A stretch of DNA of 64,000 nucleotides, taken from positions 26,777-90,776 of the forward strand of contig JAKSYS010000194.1 in assembly GCA_022925895.1 (NCBI GenBank), in the 5' to 3' direction. Origin of the DNA: Fragilaria crotonensis (Eukaryota; Bacillariophyta; Fragilariophyceae; Fragilariales; Fragilariaceae). Below the pieces are notes generated by a model. The model saw only the letters and a list, made by a program, of their open reading frames with translations. It was not told the DNA's origin and ran no database searches. The translations under genes were made by a program, and so were the position numbers. Shown in pieces: positions 23,731-35,480 of the stretch. Each line of letters begins with the position of its first letter. The first letter of the stretch is position 1.

Positions 23731-24167
23731 TTAGTCGTTGTGCACACGCTTGGAACCATTGTACTTCTTGGCAAATTTCTGATTTCTCAAGAACTTTGGG
23801 TCCATGCCTTGAGTGTTGACGTACTTGGTCTTCTTGGCCTTCTTGATTCCATTACGGTGAGCCTTGTTGGTATTGTTGTGGGCACATGTATTCTTTTGCT
23901 GTGAATTGAAAAAGAAAAACGCAATTGTAGAATAGGTGAGTGAAAAGGATTGGACGGCTTCGGTGATTATCAACAACACAGGAGTGCGATTATCCCACGT
24001 TGAGTTCCCGACAGTCACCAATCAGTATGGGTCCATTTGTTCGCCATTTCGGCCATTTACTCTCTTCCTCTTTGCCAGCAAACGCTCCATTTCCGACTCA
24101 TTTCAACACTCCAACTATAGCTGCAGATCACACCGACGAACGCTTGGATGCCACTGACCTTCACCAT
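23731..24167 (-). CDS. RPL29: Ribosomal protein eL29 (two exons)
   Basis: Small basic protein of the large cytosolic ribosomal subunit. Exon 1 (24167-24159) holds only Met-Val-Lys. The intron (23899-24158, 260 bp) starts GTCAGT and ends TTCACAG after a T-rich tract, in phase 0. Exon 2 (23898-23731) encodes QKNTCAHNNTNKAHRNGIKK and then GMDPKFLRNQKFAKKYN. These match the eL29 signature (KNHTxHNQxxKAHRNGIKKP, then GMDPKFLRNQR). Total 58 residues, normal for the family. An intron directly after the first codons is common in eukaryotic ribosomal protein genes. The first exon is too short for an ORF search and is placed by splice consensus and homology. Confidence 0.93.
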
Positions 24168-24877
24168 GGTAGCAGACTTCGATTCAACAAAAGTTGATTA
24201 CTGATCAGCTTCAGCACACCAACGTCAACGATGGGCAGCGAAAACGATGAGGCGGCCAGGCGTTGGAGTAAGTGGTAACTCTGCTCCAAAACCCGCCTAT
24301 ATCCGTGGCAACCATTTTTTCAAGTACATCATGTACTGGACTCCTTGTCCTCCAATGACAGGACGGGTTTTAGGGTTTAGGATAGGGGCACAAGCATGTC
24401 CGTACGACAGTACTTGTACCCGGTAGGCGACTCACCGATAACTCCAACAGGGCACCAGAAACTCCACACCCCGCACCGCAGAGTTACTGTCGCCGGTTAA
24501 CTGTATACTGTATACTGTATACTGTATACTGTATACTGTATTCAATGCTAAAATGGAATGAATTTGCACAATGCATCTTCTACCGCAGTACGATATACTA
24601 CAGGTCCACAGCTACCGGCATATAGCAACAACGCGACCTCTGTCTTGGGTCACCCGGATTTCGTCTCCTCTCAACACGAACAGAAAACTCGACCCACCCA
24701 AGGTCATTTGCTGTAAACGGTCTTTTTCTCGTAGTTCATTCGCATAAGCTGCAAGTGTTCATCAGCACCCCTGATTGTTTGATCAATCGTTGCACAATTT
24801 CATTTTTGTACATTGTACAAGTCTGTCTTCATTGACGTGTTGTGTGTCGACGTCCCTGAAAGGAAACGTCTCGGAAA
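24168..24877. other. Divergent intergenic region with microsatellite
   Basis: Shared upstream region of eL29 (minus) and the apyrase gene (plus). It includes a telomere-like run (ttttagggtttagg) at about 24368-24381 and the ctgtata microsatellite. No gene seen. Confidence 0.4.
24501..24541. repeat. 7-bp microsatellite (ctgtata)
   Basis: About six tandem copies of a 7-bp unit. Confidence 0.92.
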
Positions 24878-26426
24878 TTGGGCGACATTAGCCCCAAATC
24901 CCCCCTTACCAAAGTTCATTTCAGACGATCTCCCGGCTCGGGTGGATCTCCTGTCATCCCACCGGTAGCAGCGGGTCAACGTCAAGGCGTAACACAACAC
25001 AGCAGCAGTATTGACAGTATTGACGACGGAAACAACTTTGACGTTGAATTTGGAAACGTTAGAATGATGATGATGAATCGCTCCGAATCACTAGCTTATC
25101 CCAAAACAGGAACAATGGCCAAGATCAATTTCTTACTTCGTCAGAACTCAAGAGCAGTTGTTGCAACATTGGCATTTGTGGCCTTTGTCCTTATTCTGAC
25201 TTTGGATGCAGTGCAGAGGAGTTCGACGGGTGCAGGCGTGACCTCCTCTCTTCGGAACATGTAAGTTATGATTCGTCATGACACTATGATGCTATTGTTT
25301 CTCTGTCGCGCGCATTGTCCTTTCATTCGCATATTTTTGGATCTAACTTTGCGCTGCATAAAAAGTAGTGGTGCCAGGAACTACGATCGTTTCGGAGGTG
25401 CAGTTCGCAAAGGATACTTTCATCCTGACAAGGCTGTCATTGATGATCACACGTTCCGCTTCGCTGCGGTCACAGACCTCGATCAATTCTCTCGAGTAAC
25501 TGAATCGAAGAAACCTCTCTTCAAATCCCATCTCCTTCCTGGCATTCTAAAGTATGAACCTTCGGCAAATACGTACTCGATCGAGTTCGAACCTCCCGTA
25601 TTCTTACCTCCTTTCATAACGAGGCTGGCCGCGGCATGGAACTCTCAGAGCTCACTCTGTACGACAATCGTCTGCTTTCATTTGATGACAGAACGGGAAC
25701 GGTGTACGAGATACTGAACAAGAAGGCTGGCACGGAATCCTTTGTCGTTCCTCGTTTCGTCGTTACCGAAGGATCTGGCGATACCGATAAGGGCATGAAG
25801 TGGGAGTGGGCCACCATCAAGAACGGCGAGCTCTACTTGGGTTCCATGGGGAAGGAATATACCAATCCTGATGGATCCATCGCCAACACAAACAATCTAT
25901 GGATCTCCATCTTATCTCCTCGCGGCGAACTCCGTCGAGTGGATTGGTCTGAAAAGTACAACATTGTTCGAAAAGCCTCGGTGCCGGCGCTCCCGGATAT
26001 TGCATCCACGAAGCCATTCTTTGGTCGTCGCACATGAACAAGTGGCTCTTTTTGCCGCGACGAATATCCGCGGAAGCCTACGATGAGAATACCGACGAAC
26101 GCAAGGGGTCCAACAAATTAGTGCTGATCGATGACAAGTTCACAACCCCTGAAGTAGTGGAAATCAAAATAAAGGATTTCGACCCACTTCATGGATTTTC
26201 GACCGTCGCTTTCGTTCCAGGATCGAAGGACCGACATGCTTTGGCGATTCGTTCCGTGGAGGAGGATTGTGTTGGGGCAGAAGACACATGCAAGCAGCGG
26301 TCGTATTTCATTGTGATCGACGTCTTGACAGGAGATGTGCTCATGGATGAAGTCAAGAGTCCGGACGATGGATTGAAGTTTGAAGGTGTTGAGTTTGTTG
26401 ATATTTACACTCCTGAAAAAACTTAA
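24878..26426 (+). CDS. Membrane-anchored calcium-activated nucleotidase (apyrase, CANT1 family; indels)
   Basis: Family enzymes hydrolyse UDP/GDP, usually in the Golgi or ER lumen, supporting glycosylation. The N-terminal region is cytosolic, then comes one membrane anchor (VVATLAFVAFVLILTL, near 25.18 kb), then an intron (25261-25365, GTAAGT to AAAAAG), then the catalytic beta-propeller. Landmarks are HNEAGRGMELSELTLYDNRL, SFDDRTGTVYEI, KGMKWEWATIKNGELYLGSMGKEYT, PGYCIHEAILWSSHMNKWLF, LPRRISAEAYDENTDERKG, HGFSTVAFVPG and GLKFEGVEF, all in CANT1 order. The frame breaks twice, near 25595 and 25998, each explained by one base missing from a CCC run. With two bases added, the length from the ATG at 25064 is exactly 420 codons. 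No ATG opens the frame at 24878: the codon is TTG. Removing one T there would create an ATG, so the true start may be there or at 25064. Confidence 0.85.
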
Positions 26427-28454
26427 ATTCTCCTCGCTGGAGTTCAGTCGATGTAGCCTTCTTGATATAATCTCTCTGTTTCGATTTTGAATGTTATATG
26501 AGCGTATCATTCCAACATAGTTGTCCCGCGGCGAATCCTAAAGTCTATACCACAATGGGTGCTACTGCATCAAATACTGATTCCATCGACACCAACCTTT
26601 GCGCCCGGCGTCGGCAAGACTGTAATAATGGATGTACCTCGGTACTTCCATTCCGGATTTCTCAGGACTATTGAAATGGCATGCATGAACATCTTTGCCT
26701 TGCTCCCAGGCACCGACGCTGAAAAGATTGAGTTCATGCCATGACGCCATGACACACGGGATACACACCATGCCACCTTCTGTATTGATCCGAAGACAAC
26801 TAACTGGCACTTCTTGCCGGTAGTCATAGTTCTTACTCTGTATACCTTAAATCTCCCAGCATATTTATCACTTGTCTATTTCGACCGGTAGTAGGCGAGA
26901 GCATTTCATGTTGGAGACCCCGACCGGCAAAAAAATTGCATTGTGACGTACATTTGGAGAGGCCGAGAGTCAAACCTAAGTGCATCTTGAATTTGAGGTG
27001 AAATCTCATTCGGAATAACATATAACATATAAACAATCCGTAATGAGAAGCAGAAACGATAACACAGAAGCCCTTGAAAAAAGCTGAAGTTACAGTCAAA
27101 CAGTAGTGGCATTGGTAGCCAAAGGTTTGAGACCAAAGATTGGAGTTCATGTTTCTCCTCAACACAGCAAAGGGGAAAATGAATGAATTGAGAGATATTG
27201 AACATGGTGCTACCAAAAGAACGATAGGATGAGCAGCAGTAGCCAACAAAGTTATGACCAGAAGAACAATGCATTTCCTACTCTGTAAACGACAAAGACG
27301 AGAGAAGTAATAACATCATATTGCTCTTGATTGAAAATTAGTAGAAAAATTCTCCTTGATTGGCAGTGAACCAGTGCAACTTTAGACGAAGTCTTGGTAG
27401 GAGCCAAATACATGGAGACAGCCAATGGAGGTTCATAATCCTCTGCAACACAGTAAAGAGTCGGAAAGATAAACAACCGATGAGTGGCATGCTTGAATAG
27501 TAGGAAATACTGGGATGGGTAGTTAATAAGACGTTTATGAGGATGTTGAATTGGTAACAAAACAATACGAGGTGCAGCAGCCAGTCGCCGACAAAATAAC
27601 GAACAGAGGACTAAGATGAAGAAGCAACATAATATTGCTCTTGACACGAAATAAATGTGCTTTAGCAATTCTCCTTGAAAGAGACTGAAAGATCTAGATG
27701 TTTCAAAAGAGAGGCTCAAGCCACTGCATAATCTCTCCCAATCCACCATGGTGGATTGCTGAAAACTCCTTGTGTTGATGACACTTCAAATCCCAGCTAC
27801 AAAAATGAACTTTTCCATACTACAGTAGGAGGTTTTGGGTCAATCCCAAGCTCCACTGTAATCATCCTGGTGGAACCAAGAACTCATCGTAGTATTGTTT
27901 GTCTCAACTTCAAAAGCAACTCATGGCATGTCCAAGCAAACAAACCAACGTTGTTCCCAGTTTTGCAGTTGCCAAGTGTGCATAACCAAACATTTTGATT
28001 CCTCTTTGATTTCTTTGATAGTGGGAAAGGTCTGTGATAGCTTTGGTGATCAAACCTAACAAAAGTCTTTTATCCAAGTTTCATATCAAGTTTCGCATCA
28101 CTTCCCCCACTAGTTTGGGACGATTCAAATTTCTTTATCAATAAAATCCAAAAGAATCTTCTTTGCATACTGCAGTCAAAGGATTGTGATCTTGATTTTC
28201 AATTTCTGTTTGGCATTATGGCAATCTTGTGTGTCTGAATCACAAAGGTGCATATTACATTGACGGTTGCAATCCATGCTTTCAAACTGATGAGTAGAAT
28301 TCTTACCAACTATTACGGAAACATCATAGACATATTCAATCATGCCAATGCATTGCAATCAAGATGATTACCAATGCGAATTCACAAGCTCTGTAGCATG
28401 CTTGGGAACGAGTACCGTGTCATCCTGTCATTGCATCCCAACACACATCTTGGT

Positions 28455-28602
28455 CGCAAAGTCACAAACAGACATGCACACCTGTCTGACGTGGCTAGAA
28501 TCACCTCTCTGATTAATGATGGATCTCTCGCAAAGTAACGAACAGACATGCACACCTGTCTGATGTGGCGACAATGACCTCTCTGATTAATGATGGATCT
28601 CT
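28455..28602. repeat. 74-bp tandem duplication
   Basis: Two head-to-tail copies (28455-28528 and 28529-28602), each containing acagacatgcacacctgtct and ending gatggatctct, with only a few substitutions between them. Confidence 0.9.
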
Positions 28603-28899
28603 CCAAGTATACGCTCAGACCTCAGACCCTGTTGTCTGCCCGCAACAACACAGAAGGTGAGTGTTGGGACTGCCCCTTTGGCATTTCTGATGGTCTTGGA
28701 ATAGACCAAGATATCTTTGACTCCCAGTTGACTGAAGCAAGTCTATGACATCCATCCCTCTCCTGTCTTTGGATTTTGCCTCATCATGTGCTATGCAAAC
28801 CAGCATGGTTCTTCAGAAGCAAGTGGGAAACAAGGTTAAAATGCTGTTTGCTCAGGTACCTAGTGAGGAGATCTTGTAACAATGTTCTAATCAGAGTTT

Positions 28900-29210
28900 C
28901 ACTGTTTGCATATGCAAGATCCTTCACTGGTGTTGATGTGCTGGATGCGAGATGTCCTGATGCAACTGACTTTGGAAGAGAGGACAGCAACTAGTGACAC
29001 ACCATGCACAAACCAGCAGCAACACCGCGTCATTTTTAATTGGAGCAAATGTGGATCACTGTTTGCAAATGCAAGAGCCTTCACTGGTGTTGATCTGCTG
29101 GATGCGGGATGTCCTGATGCTAGTACTGTGCTGACTGTGGAAGAGACGGCAACAAGTGGCACAAACAAGAAGCAACGCTGTGTCATTTTTAATTGGAGCA
29201 AATATGGGAT
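28900..29210. repeat. 157-bp tandem duplication
   Basis: Copies begin cactgtttgca at 28900 and 29057; both contain ccttcactggtgttgat and gtcatttttaattggagc. The plus strand of the second copy can be read as FANARAFTGVDLLDAGCPDA, and the first copy gives the similar FAYARSFTGVDVLDARCPDA. The ancestral unit may therefore have been coding. Confidence 0.85.
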
Positions 29211-30498
29211 ACAGTATGTCCATTGGATGATGCAAGAAGCCTGCAATAAATGTATTCTATTACCTTCTATTATCAAGGAAATAATACAATTTCAAAGTAT
29301 GTTTTCCAGTTGACTGCCATGACATCTGAGCAAAAGAGACAAAATAATTGAATGTTTTCTTCATTCCTCGGAGATGAGATCGTCAGCAATAATGCTCAAA
29401 TGTTAGCAGGTTTGGCAATAGGTACCGATATTACTTCGGAAAACTGAAGGATGCCAATTTTTGTTATGGAAAAACTGAAAATTGACTATTCACGTCTCAT
29501 AAATCTGAAATATTACGTTTTTCGTGCATGCATAGGTCCTATTTTCAACTATTGGAATGAAATGGAATTTTAGTGGAATGCCAGTGGAAACAGCGACAGG
29601 AATTTCTGGAGATTCCTTAACTTGGCTTTACTGCTGTACTGGAGTACTGGACAGCAGCTGAAGATACCACCAGCACAGGTACAACGTGCAACTTCATGGA
29701 CATGTAATGTTGTGATTGTCTGCCGTATAAAAACAACCCTCAGGTCATTGGCCTATAAGTAAAGATCAAACATAAAACAGGTTTGACAAATACGGATGAT
29801 TTGTTCATAACAACAACATGATGGATAGCAACCCTCTTGATGTCAGAGGAAGCCATTGGCTTCCACGTGACCTTCGGCAAAGCCAAACACAACATAAATG
29901 TTTTTGCCAGTCTTGGTAGACTAGCTCGACAAGTAAGCATCTGGTACCATTGCATTTGAGGCGAGTTGATGTTTTTAAAGCATGCAAAGACATTGGCATT
30001 GAAGCCAATGTCTCCTTCACATATCCCGCTACTAAGAAATTCAAACTGAAGTCTTCTATTGAAAAGTGGCAAGAAAATATGTGATAAACAGTATAACGTC
30101 ACCTAAACTTCGTCACATAAAGTACCATACTTGAGCGAGTATGCCGTTGGCCTCTACTCGAGTATCGAGTACACTCTACACAACTTCACATCTGGTAGGG
30201 GCACAGTACGTACTTCGAGTTCCGGAGGTACCGGTACATGTACTCGATCATATCAGAATCCACAGAATCTGAGTATATGACAACTGTAGCATCTCCGTCG
30301 TCATGTGTGTGAAGGCGTGTGCTGTATGAACATATACGTTATACGACTAGTACGTTCTACGTTCATTTAATTTACAGGACCCGGAACTGATTCGCTGGTG
30401 CCCCTCTTTTCACTCGCCATTTGCCACACGCATAACCAGTTTTTGCGTTTGTGCGCATTGCACAAGAGCATTGCTCTCCATGAGGTTCCTGATGCTCA

Positions 30499-31298
30499 GG
30501 GTATGTCCATACAAGACAACTTCGATCCAAGTTTCCAAGCTTCCAAGTACACATAACCAATTAATTGTGGGTTCGATTTTTGTCTTCCCGAAGTGGTGTC
30601 CATAGTCCATACGGCGACATGAAAAAACTTCGATCGAAGTTTCCAACTCCCAAGTTCCCATCTCTAAATAGCCATGGGAGTAGGGCGCGTACGCAGTACT
30701 CTCAGTACTCACTCAGTATACGACGACATGAGACATGAGATAGTGCCGTGATCAAGTCATCCAGATACCTGATGAGCTGATGAGTGTCTTTTTCACTTCG
30801 ACAATTGAATTTCATTATCCGTCAGTAATGATGACACATCAATGCGAATGTGGGGTCAGATGTTGCAGTTAGACATCATGGATTGCAAAGAGGAATAGGA
30901 GACAAGGATCGTCCGCCGGATGGACAATTCTAGAGCAACACACGGCACTATAGTGGTCCATGTACTTCCGAAGGGCATAAGGATACGGTGCTCTTGATCT
31001 GGAGAAAGGCAGTCTACGAAGGTGGATGCAGTGAATTGGATATAAAAGAGCAAAGAATGGTGTTCTTAGTACATATTGTTCCAAAACTAGTGGTTGAAAC
31101 TAAACGTGTCGAACAGGTTATGAAACTTGGATTTCTGAACTTGGACAAAAATCTTTCGTCAACTTCGATCGAGATCGTGACGAAAGGTGAGTCCCACTAA
31201 CTCAGAAATCGAAGTTGAGTCACGAGTTGATTAGTTTGACCTTTGACCACTTGGAAACTTCGAAACTTCGATCGAAGTTGTCTTGTATGGACATACCC
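30499..31298. mobile_element. MITE with about 49-bp TIRs and 3-bp TCA target duplication
   Basis: The left end begins GGGTATGTCCATACAAGACA, and the right end is its reverse complement. The match continues inward for about 49 bases with three or four mismatches. It is flanked on both sides by TCA (30496-30498 and 31299-31301). No transposase is encoded in the 800 bp. A G-R-G-Y-ATGTC terminus with a 3-bp duplication is typical of PIF/Harbinger-type MITEs. The ends resemble those of the element at 37338-38035. Confidence 0.8.
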
Positions 31299-32111
31299 TC
31301 AAGTTTCAAGTTGCGACACGACAGAGTACCGAGTACTGTACAAGTAGCCGAGTAGTGAAACGTGACCAGTACCTGTACTGAAAGTACTGCGACAGCACAT
31401 TGCACGTGGTACCAGGTACCCAGTATATTCTGTTCTCTAATTCTGACGGAGCGATCGTTTGCGCCCCAAAGCTGACACTTTGCAGACGGAAATGCATCAA
31501 CTTCCGACATTCGTGTCACAGCCTTCCATCAAATACACTGATCTTGCCTGACTTCATCGTCTGATGCCGAAATTCCTTTTGCGGTGATGGCAAGTACGCA
31601 CATCTGTCCAAATTCGACTCTGTTGCGAGAACTTCCCTGCTCCAAGAAAGCTATACGTGCATGTGTTGAAGATGCGGAGAGTAGAGGGTTGTAGGGTAAC
31701 ACGTTAAATCGCTGTTCAATTTGGGATCAGCATGCAATCTCCTCTTGGAAACGATGTACAACTACAATCATTCGTTAAGTATGTATAACTGCTTCCGTTT
31801 ATTACATTTAGCTCCCTCCATACCGGTTTAGTAGTTATATGATGACAGACAACAAACATTTCTTATCGGAGTGTGGCGACGACTTTCGCGGGATTGATTC
31901 CACTTTCACAGCGCGATGTGTGGTAGCGTTTTATAGGACCAGTAGTTGGAAGAACACAGCGCACTGAAGCTACCATGAGTTTGTTTCGACTCTAGACCAG
32001 GTTCCGTAGAAAGAGGTAAAACAAAAATGACAATACTAAAGTAAAACGTTACAATGGGTACTTGTATCATACGGCTCGTTCACAGCGAGCAAGCCTCAAA
32101 ATGTGGATCGG
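31299..32111. other. Intergenic, no gene recognised
   Basis: The 31320-31430 part is GTAC-rich (for example ggtaccaggtaccc). The rest is presumed 3' flank of the ORF at 32112-32753. Nothing else recognised. Confidence 0.35.
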
Positions 32112-32753
32112 TTAAAGAAGAAGTGGCAGAGCAAGGGCGCTGTTGCAGCGGAAAAAATGAGTGGTTTGATCTGGAGATGCAGGCCGCATTCGAGGAGGAC
32201 TGAGCCCGAAGGAAGAAGAACGAGGTTTCGGGGTTGACGCTACAGTTGTCTCGACGTTGAAACTTCTTTCCTCGTCTGCAGCCCTCACGACATCTGGGAA
32301 GGCAAAGGAGGAAGCAGTTTCGGAACCAAAATAGTCACGGTCGGGGCGTAATCGCTTTCGGACTAGGACAAAGTCTTTTTCACTCAACCGCTTTTGACTG
32401 CGTCGAGGGATCTCGTCCATTTGAGGTAACATATCTGTCGAGTTGAAAGCCGTGCTCCATGTGTCGTCTCTACGAATGCTGCGAGGCAGAAGGAAAGGTT
32501 TTGGGGAATAAGTAACCAAATCGCTCACTTGCAACTCAGAAGGCGACAGCAGAAAGAAAGCGTGACTTTCAGCAAATGAAGTCTCAAGGGCAAGGGTGGG
32601 AGTTGCGTCATTTGATGCACATGAGAGCGATGACCGCGGTGACGGCTTCAGACGTACGACTTCGCATTGGTGGCGCTGAGGAGTTGAAGAGGTTGTTCCA
32701 ACCAATTCAGTGGCTTCAACAGAGAGTTGATGCGTTTGCGATTCGCTTGACAT
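32112..32753 (-). CDS. Hypothetical Ser/Pro/Arg-rich protein, 213 residues
   Basis: An uninterrupted ORF starting MSSESQTHQLSVEATEL. The composition is coding-like (Ser, Pro and Arg rich, with several RRS/KRL basic patches: RRSQKRLSEKDFVLVRKRLR). There is no signal peptide, membrane segment or recognised domain. The basic patch around residues 115-140 could be a nuclear localisation signal. It stands alone among transposon remnants. It could be a lineage-specific gene; the family is unknown and the prediction rests on length and composition only. Confidence 0.55.
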   Translation of the reverse strand: MSSESQTHQLSVEATELVGTTSSTPQRHQCEVVRLKPSPRSSLSCASNDATPTLALETSFAESHAFFLLSPSELQVSDLVTYSPKPFLLPRSIRRDDTWSTAFNSTDMLPQMDEIPRRSQKRLSEKDFVLVRKRLRPDRDYFGSETASSFAFPDVVRAADEERSFNVETTVASTPKPRSSSFGLSPPRMRPASPDQTTHFFRCNSALALPLLL

Positions 32754-35129
32754 GGTTGTTCGACGAGGATTTTATGATCCAGTGATGTCAAATGCCTGAT
32801 TATTTGACAGTGGTGTCAAGCACTCTGAGACGCCTCGGAGCAACACATGGCTTGCGCAAGCCGGAACAGTTTTATTAGGGTGACGTAATCGGAAGACAAC
32901 CGGGAGTGACTTCTCCATGGTCTGTAGATCATACTGTACGCTGTACTCGGAGTATGCTAGTAGTACATACTGTATACTCCGAGCCTACCGTACGCACATG
33001 AACCTCCTATGCATTACGCAATCTGTGGATTGGCGTACGAGTTGTACCAGTTACTTGTAGTCTACTCCGAGTATGTCCGAGAACTTGCTCTGTTTCGTTT
33101 TCTACTCCGAAGTGTGAAAAGTTTACAGTGCCATGTACTAAAAAACTTACGAGTAGACTCCGTATGATACACTGCGAGTACAATACTGTATGAGTGTATG
33201 CATACTGCACACAAATTACAGAGCCCAAACACAACTCGGAACGCGGAGTAGGTACAATTGTACTATGCACGTCCAGTTATGTGTTATGAATACTTGCATG
33301 TTGTTAATGCGCCTATACCAGGTACCAGGTACAAGTACCATGGTACCAATACTCGCAGTACCAGGTACTCTGATGAATTGCTACAGTACTCGAGTTCTCA
33401 GTACACCGCATTGGCTTTTCGAGTGCACCCGCTATAGGCATTACAGTAGAAGTATTGTATCATACCAAGAACAATAATCCGTGTGCTTGTATCATAAGAT
33501 CCAAGTTCATTGTGGGAAGATATCGGAGTCGCACGAAAAACGTTCTACAATTCAATTCCTGTTGTGGGATTGACTACGGTACAAGTGCAAAAGTAGCTCA
33601 ACTCCTTAGAAAGACGTCCATTGTGTTCTATGTCACTATGTCATATGTTCTATCCCTTGTGCCGCGTGCAGTATGTCATACTTCGAGTATTGTATTCCCC
33701 TACTGCTGCATCATAGCACGGGAGATGGTCTCTAGACTACTCCGAGTACAAGTATGACCAGGTACTGTGGGTTGGGAAGCACGAGGAACGAGAGTTCTTT
33801 GCCCTTCTTCGTTCACACGACTAGCCTTCTATGCATACCTCCTATCTCCTTCTATCCCAAAGAAAAATATGTTCTACGTACTGAAGTACAAGTACAGTAC
33901 GACGGAACAAGCGGCGCAGTCATGCTCGGAGTCAATGTGACATTAGTACTTAATGTACCACGTAGTATGTGCTGTGTGTATTCGTCGTACACTCCTACTA
34001 CTTGAAGTGGCGCACACATACAGGTGGTACTTGAAGTATGCATATGCATTTATTGCTTGTATCATATTCGTACCATTTCGACGGAATACTACGAGGGAGC
34101 TAAAATTGTGAATACCGAAAACAATCAGCTCCATACATACGTGGCGGAACGGTAGCGTTTTCTTGTGAACCATCGTTAGCAATACGGATTGGGCTCGTAT
34201 GCATGTACTTGAATTGGCAGTACAAGGTACCTGGTACTGTACCAGGTGGACAGCACATCCGAAAAGAACATGTGGTAGGGCCCCCCCTTCCTATGATTAC
34301 ATGGCCGCAATTTTAGCCTCAGAAATTTCGTTAACGTTAGTCAGGACTTGATCAGATGAGGCCCATCCTTTCTTGCAGTGACAAACTTGGTTCTCTAAGT
34401 TGAGCCCCCAGCAGCTCCCAGTGTTGTCTTTCAAATGTCTGACCTTGCAGGAGAATGTTGCCTTGAAAAAGAATTTGATCTACAAAACATGACCTTTTGC
34501 CTCAAACAGATTGGTCTGCAAAAACTTGGGCCCAAGTTTGAGGAACTAATTCATCATTAAAGCCGGTGATCCAATGTGTAATTATAAAAGAAGTAGTAAT
34601 CAATTGAGAACAACCACTTAAGAAGAAAAATGTTTCAACCTTTGTGTATGAGTCTATCTCAGCAGTCTAAGTCTAGGTTTACCACAGCCAGCAGGCAAAG
34701 TCCAATATCATGTTCAATGTTTTGTTGACTTTTGAGTTTTCTCAATATTTATCAGGTCCTCAAGCTCTTGTTGAACTTAACTGTTTCTATGCAACCCTTC
34801 ACTGATTCTGATGATGGCTCATTCAACTTGAGCCATGTTTCAGTATTGTTGCAAGTACATGTTGATCTGGCCCTTGATAAAAGTACTGGAACATTGTTAA
34901 GCTTCTAATTAGTTCAAATTTATTTATTTATTTATTTATAGTTGCTAGTCATGTATTCCAAAGTGATCAGCTCTGTGTCAACCTCACTCCTGTTGATGTA
35001 GTAGTATGCATGTTGATAGAGGATCCCCTCATCAATTGACCCATGTCAAGGGGCATCGGTTCCTGTCGCCCATTGTCATTGTTGCATCCGATAAATGCAT
35101 GAATGACATGATAAATTCCTTACAGCATC

Positions 35130-35251
35130 TTATTGCTCCCATTACATCATTTCTTCTTTCAAAGTGAGATTGAGATCACGCAAGCACTTACTATTGCTCC
35201 CATTACCTCATTTCTTCTTTCTAAGTGAGACTGAGATCACGCAAGCACCTT
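35130..35251. repeat. 61-bp tandem duplication
   Basis: Two adjacent copies (35130-35190 and 35191-35251) sharing attgctcccattac, catttcttcttt and gagatcacgcaagcac. Confidence 0.88.
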
Positions 35252-35334
35252 CGCCGCCCGCGATTGCGCCACTCAACATGCATTGGTGATATACTGTGCT
35301 TGTAGTGCAACTCTGAACGCGGAACTCCTCATAT

Positions 35335-35480
35335 TAATTCCTTAGGCCAATCCTAACTGTAAACAAAAACAAAAACTAAACCGGACAACATATTCGTTTT
35401 TGTTATTGTTTTGCTTGTCTGATCTGTGGTTCCTGTCCCCAACAGTTGTCAACAAAAACAATACCAGTTATCACATACAG
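35335..35480. repeat. Dispersed A/T-rich repeat, copy 1
   Basis: Contains tcctaactgtaaacaaaaac and tgtccccaacagttgtc. An inverted, diverged copy of the same two landmarks is at 50490-50570. Confidence 0.5.

Larger units (their letters stand above)
26427..30498. other. Repeat-rich region, no supported gene
   Basis: Four kilobases without a convincing host gene. Between 26.9 and 27.75 kb the minus strand has two long ORFs (138 and 165 codons) that look like two diverged copies (period about 380 bp) of one ancestral segment: the segments around 27150-27260 and 27430-27580 share cctcaacacag/cctctgcaacacag and agcagcagtagccaacaaa/gcagcagccagtcgccgac. Two tandem duplications (28455-28602 and 28900-29210) are listed separately. 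An ORF at 29740-30102 (minus) has no recognised family. The 30120-30250 part is GTAC-rich. Confidence 0.4.

Noticed and set aside
29740-30102. 120-codon minus-strand ORF
   Set aside because: No domain, no conserved motif and surrounded by repeats; not supported as a gene.
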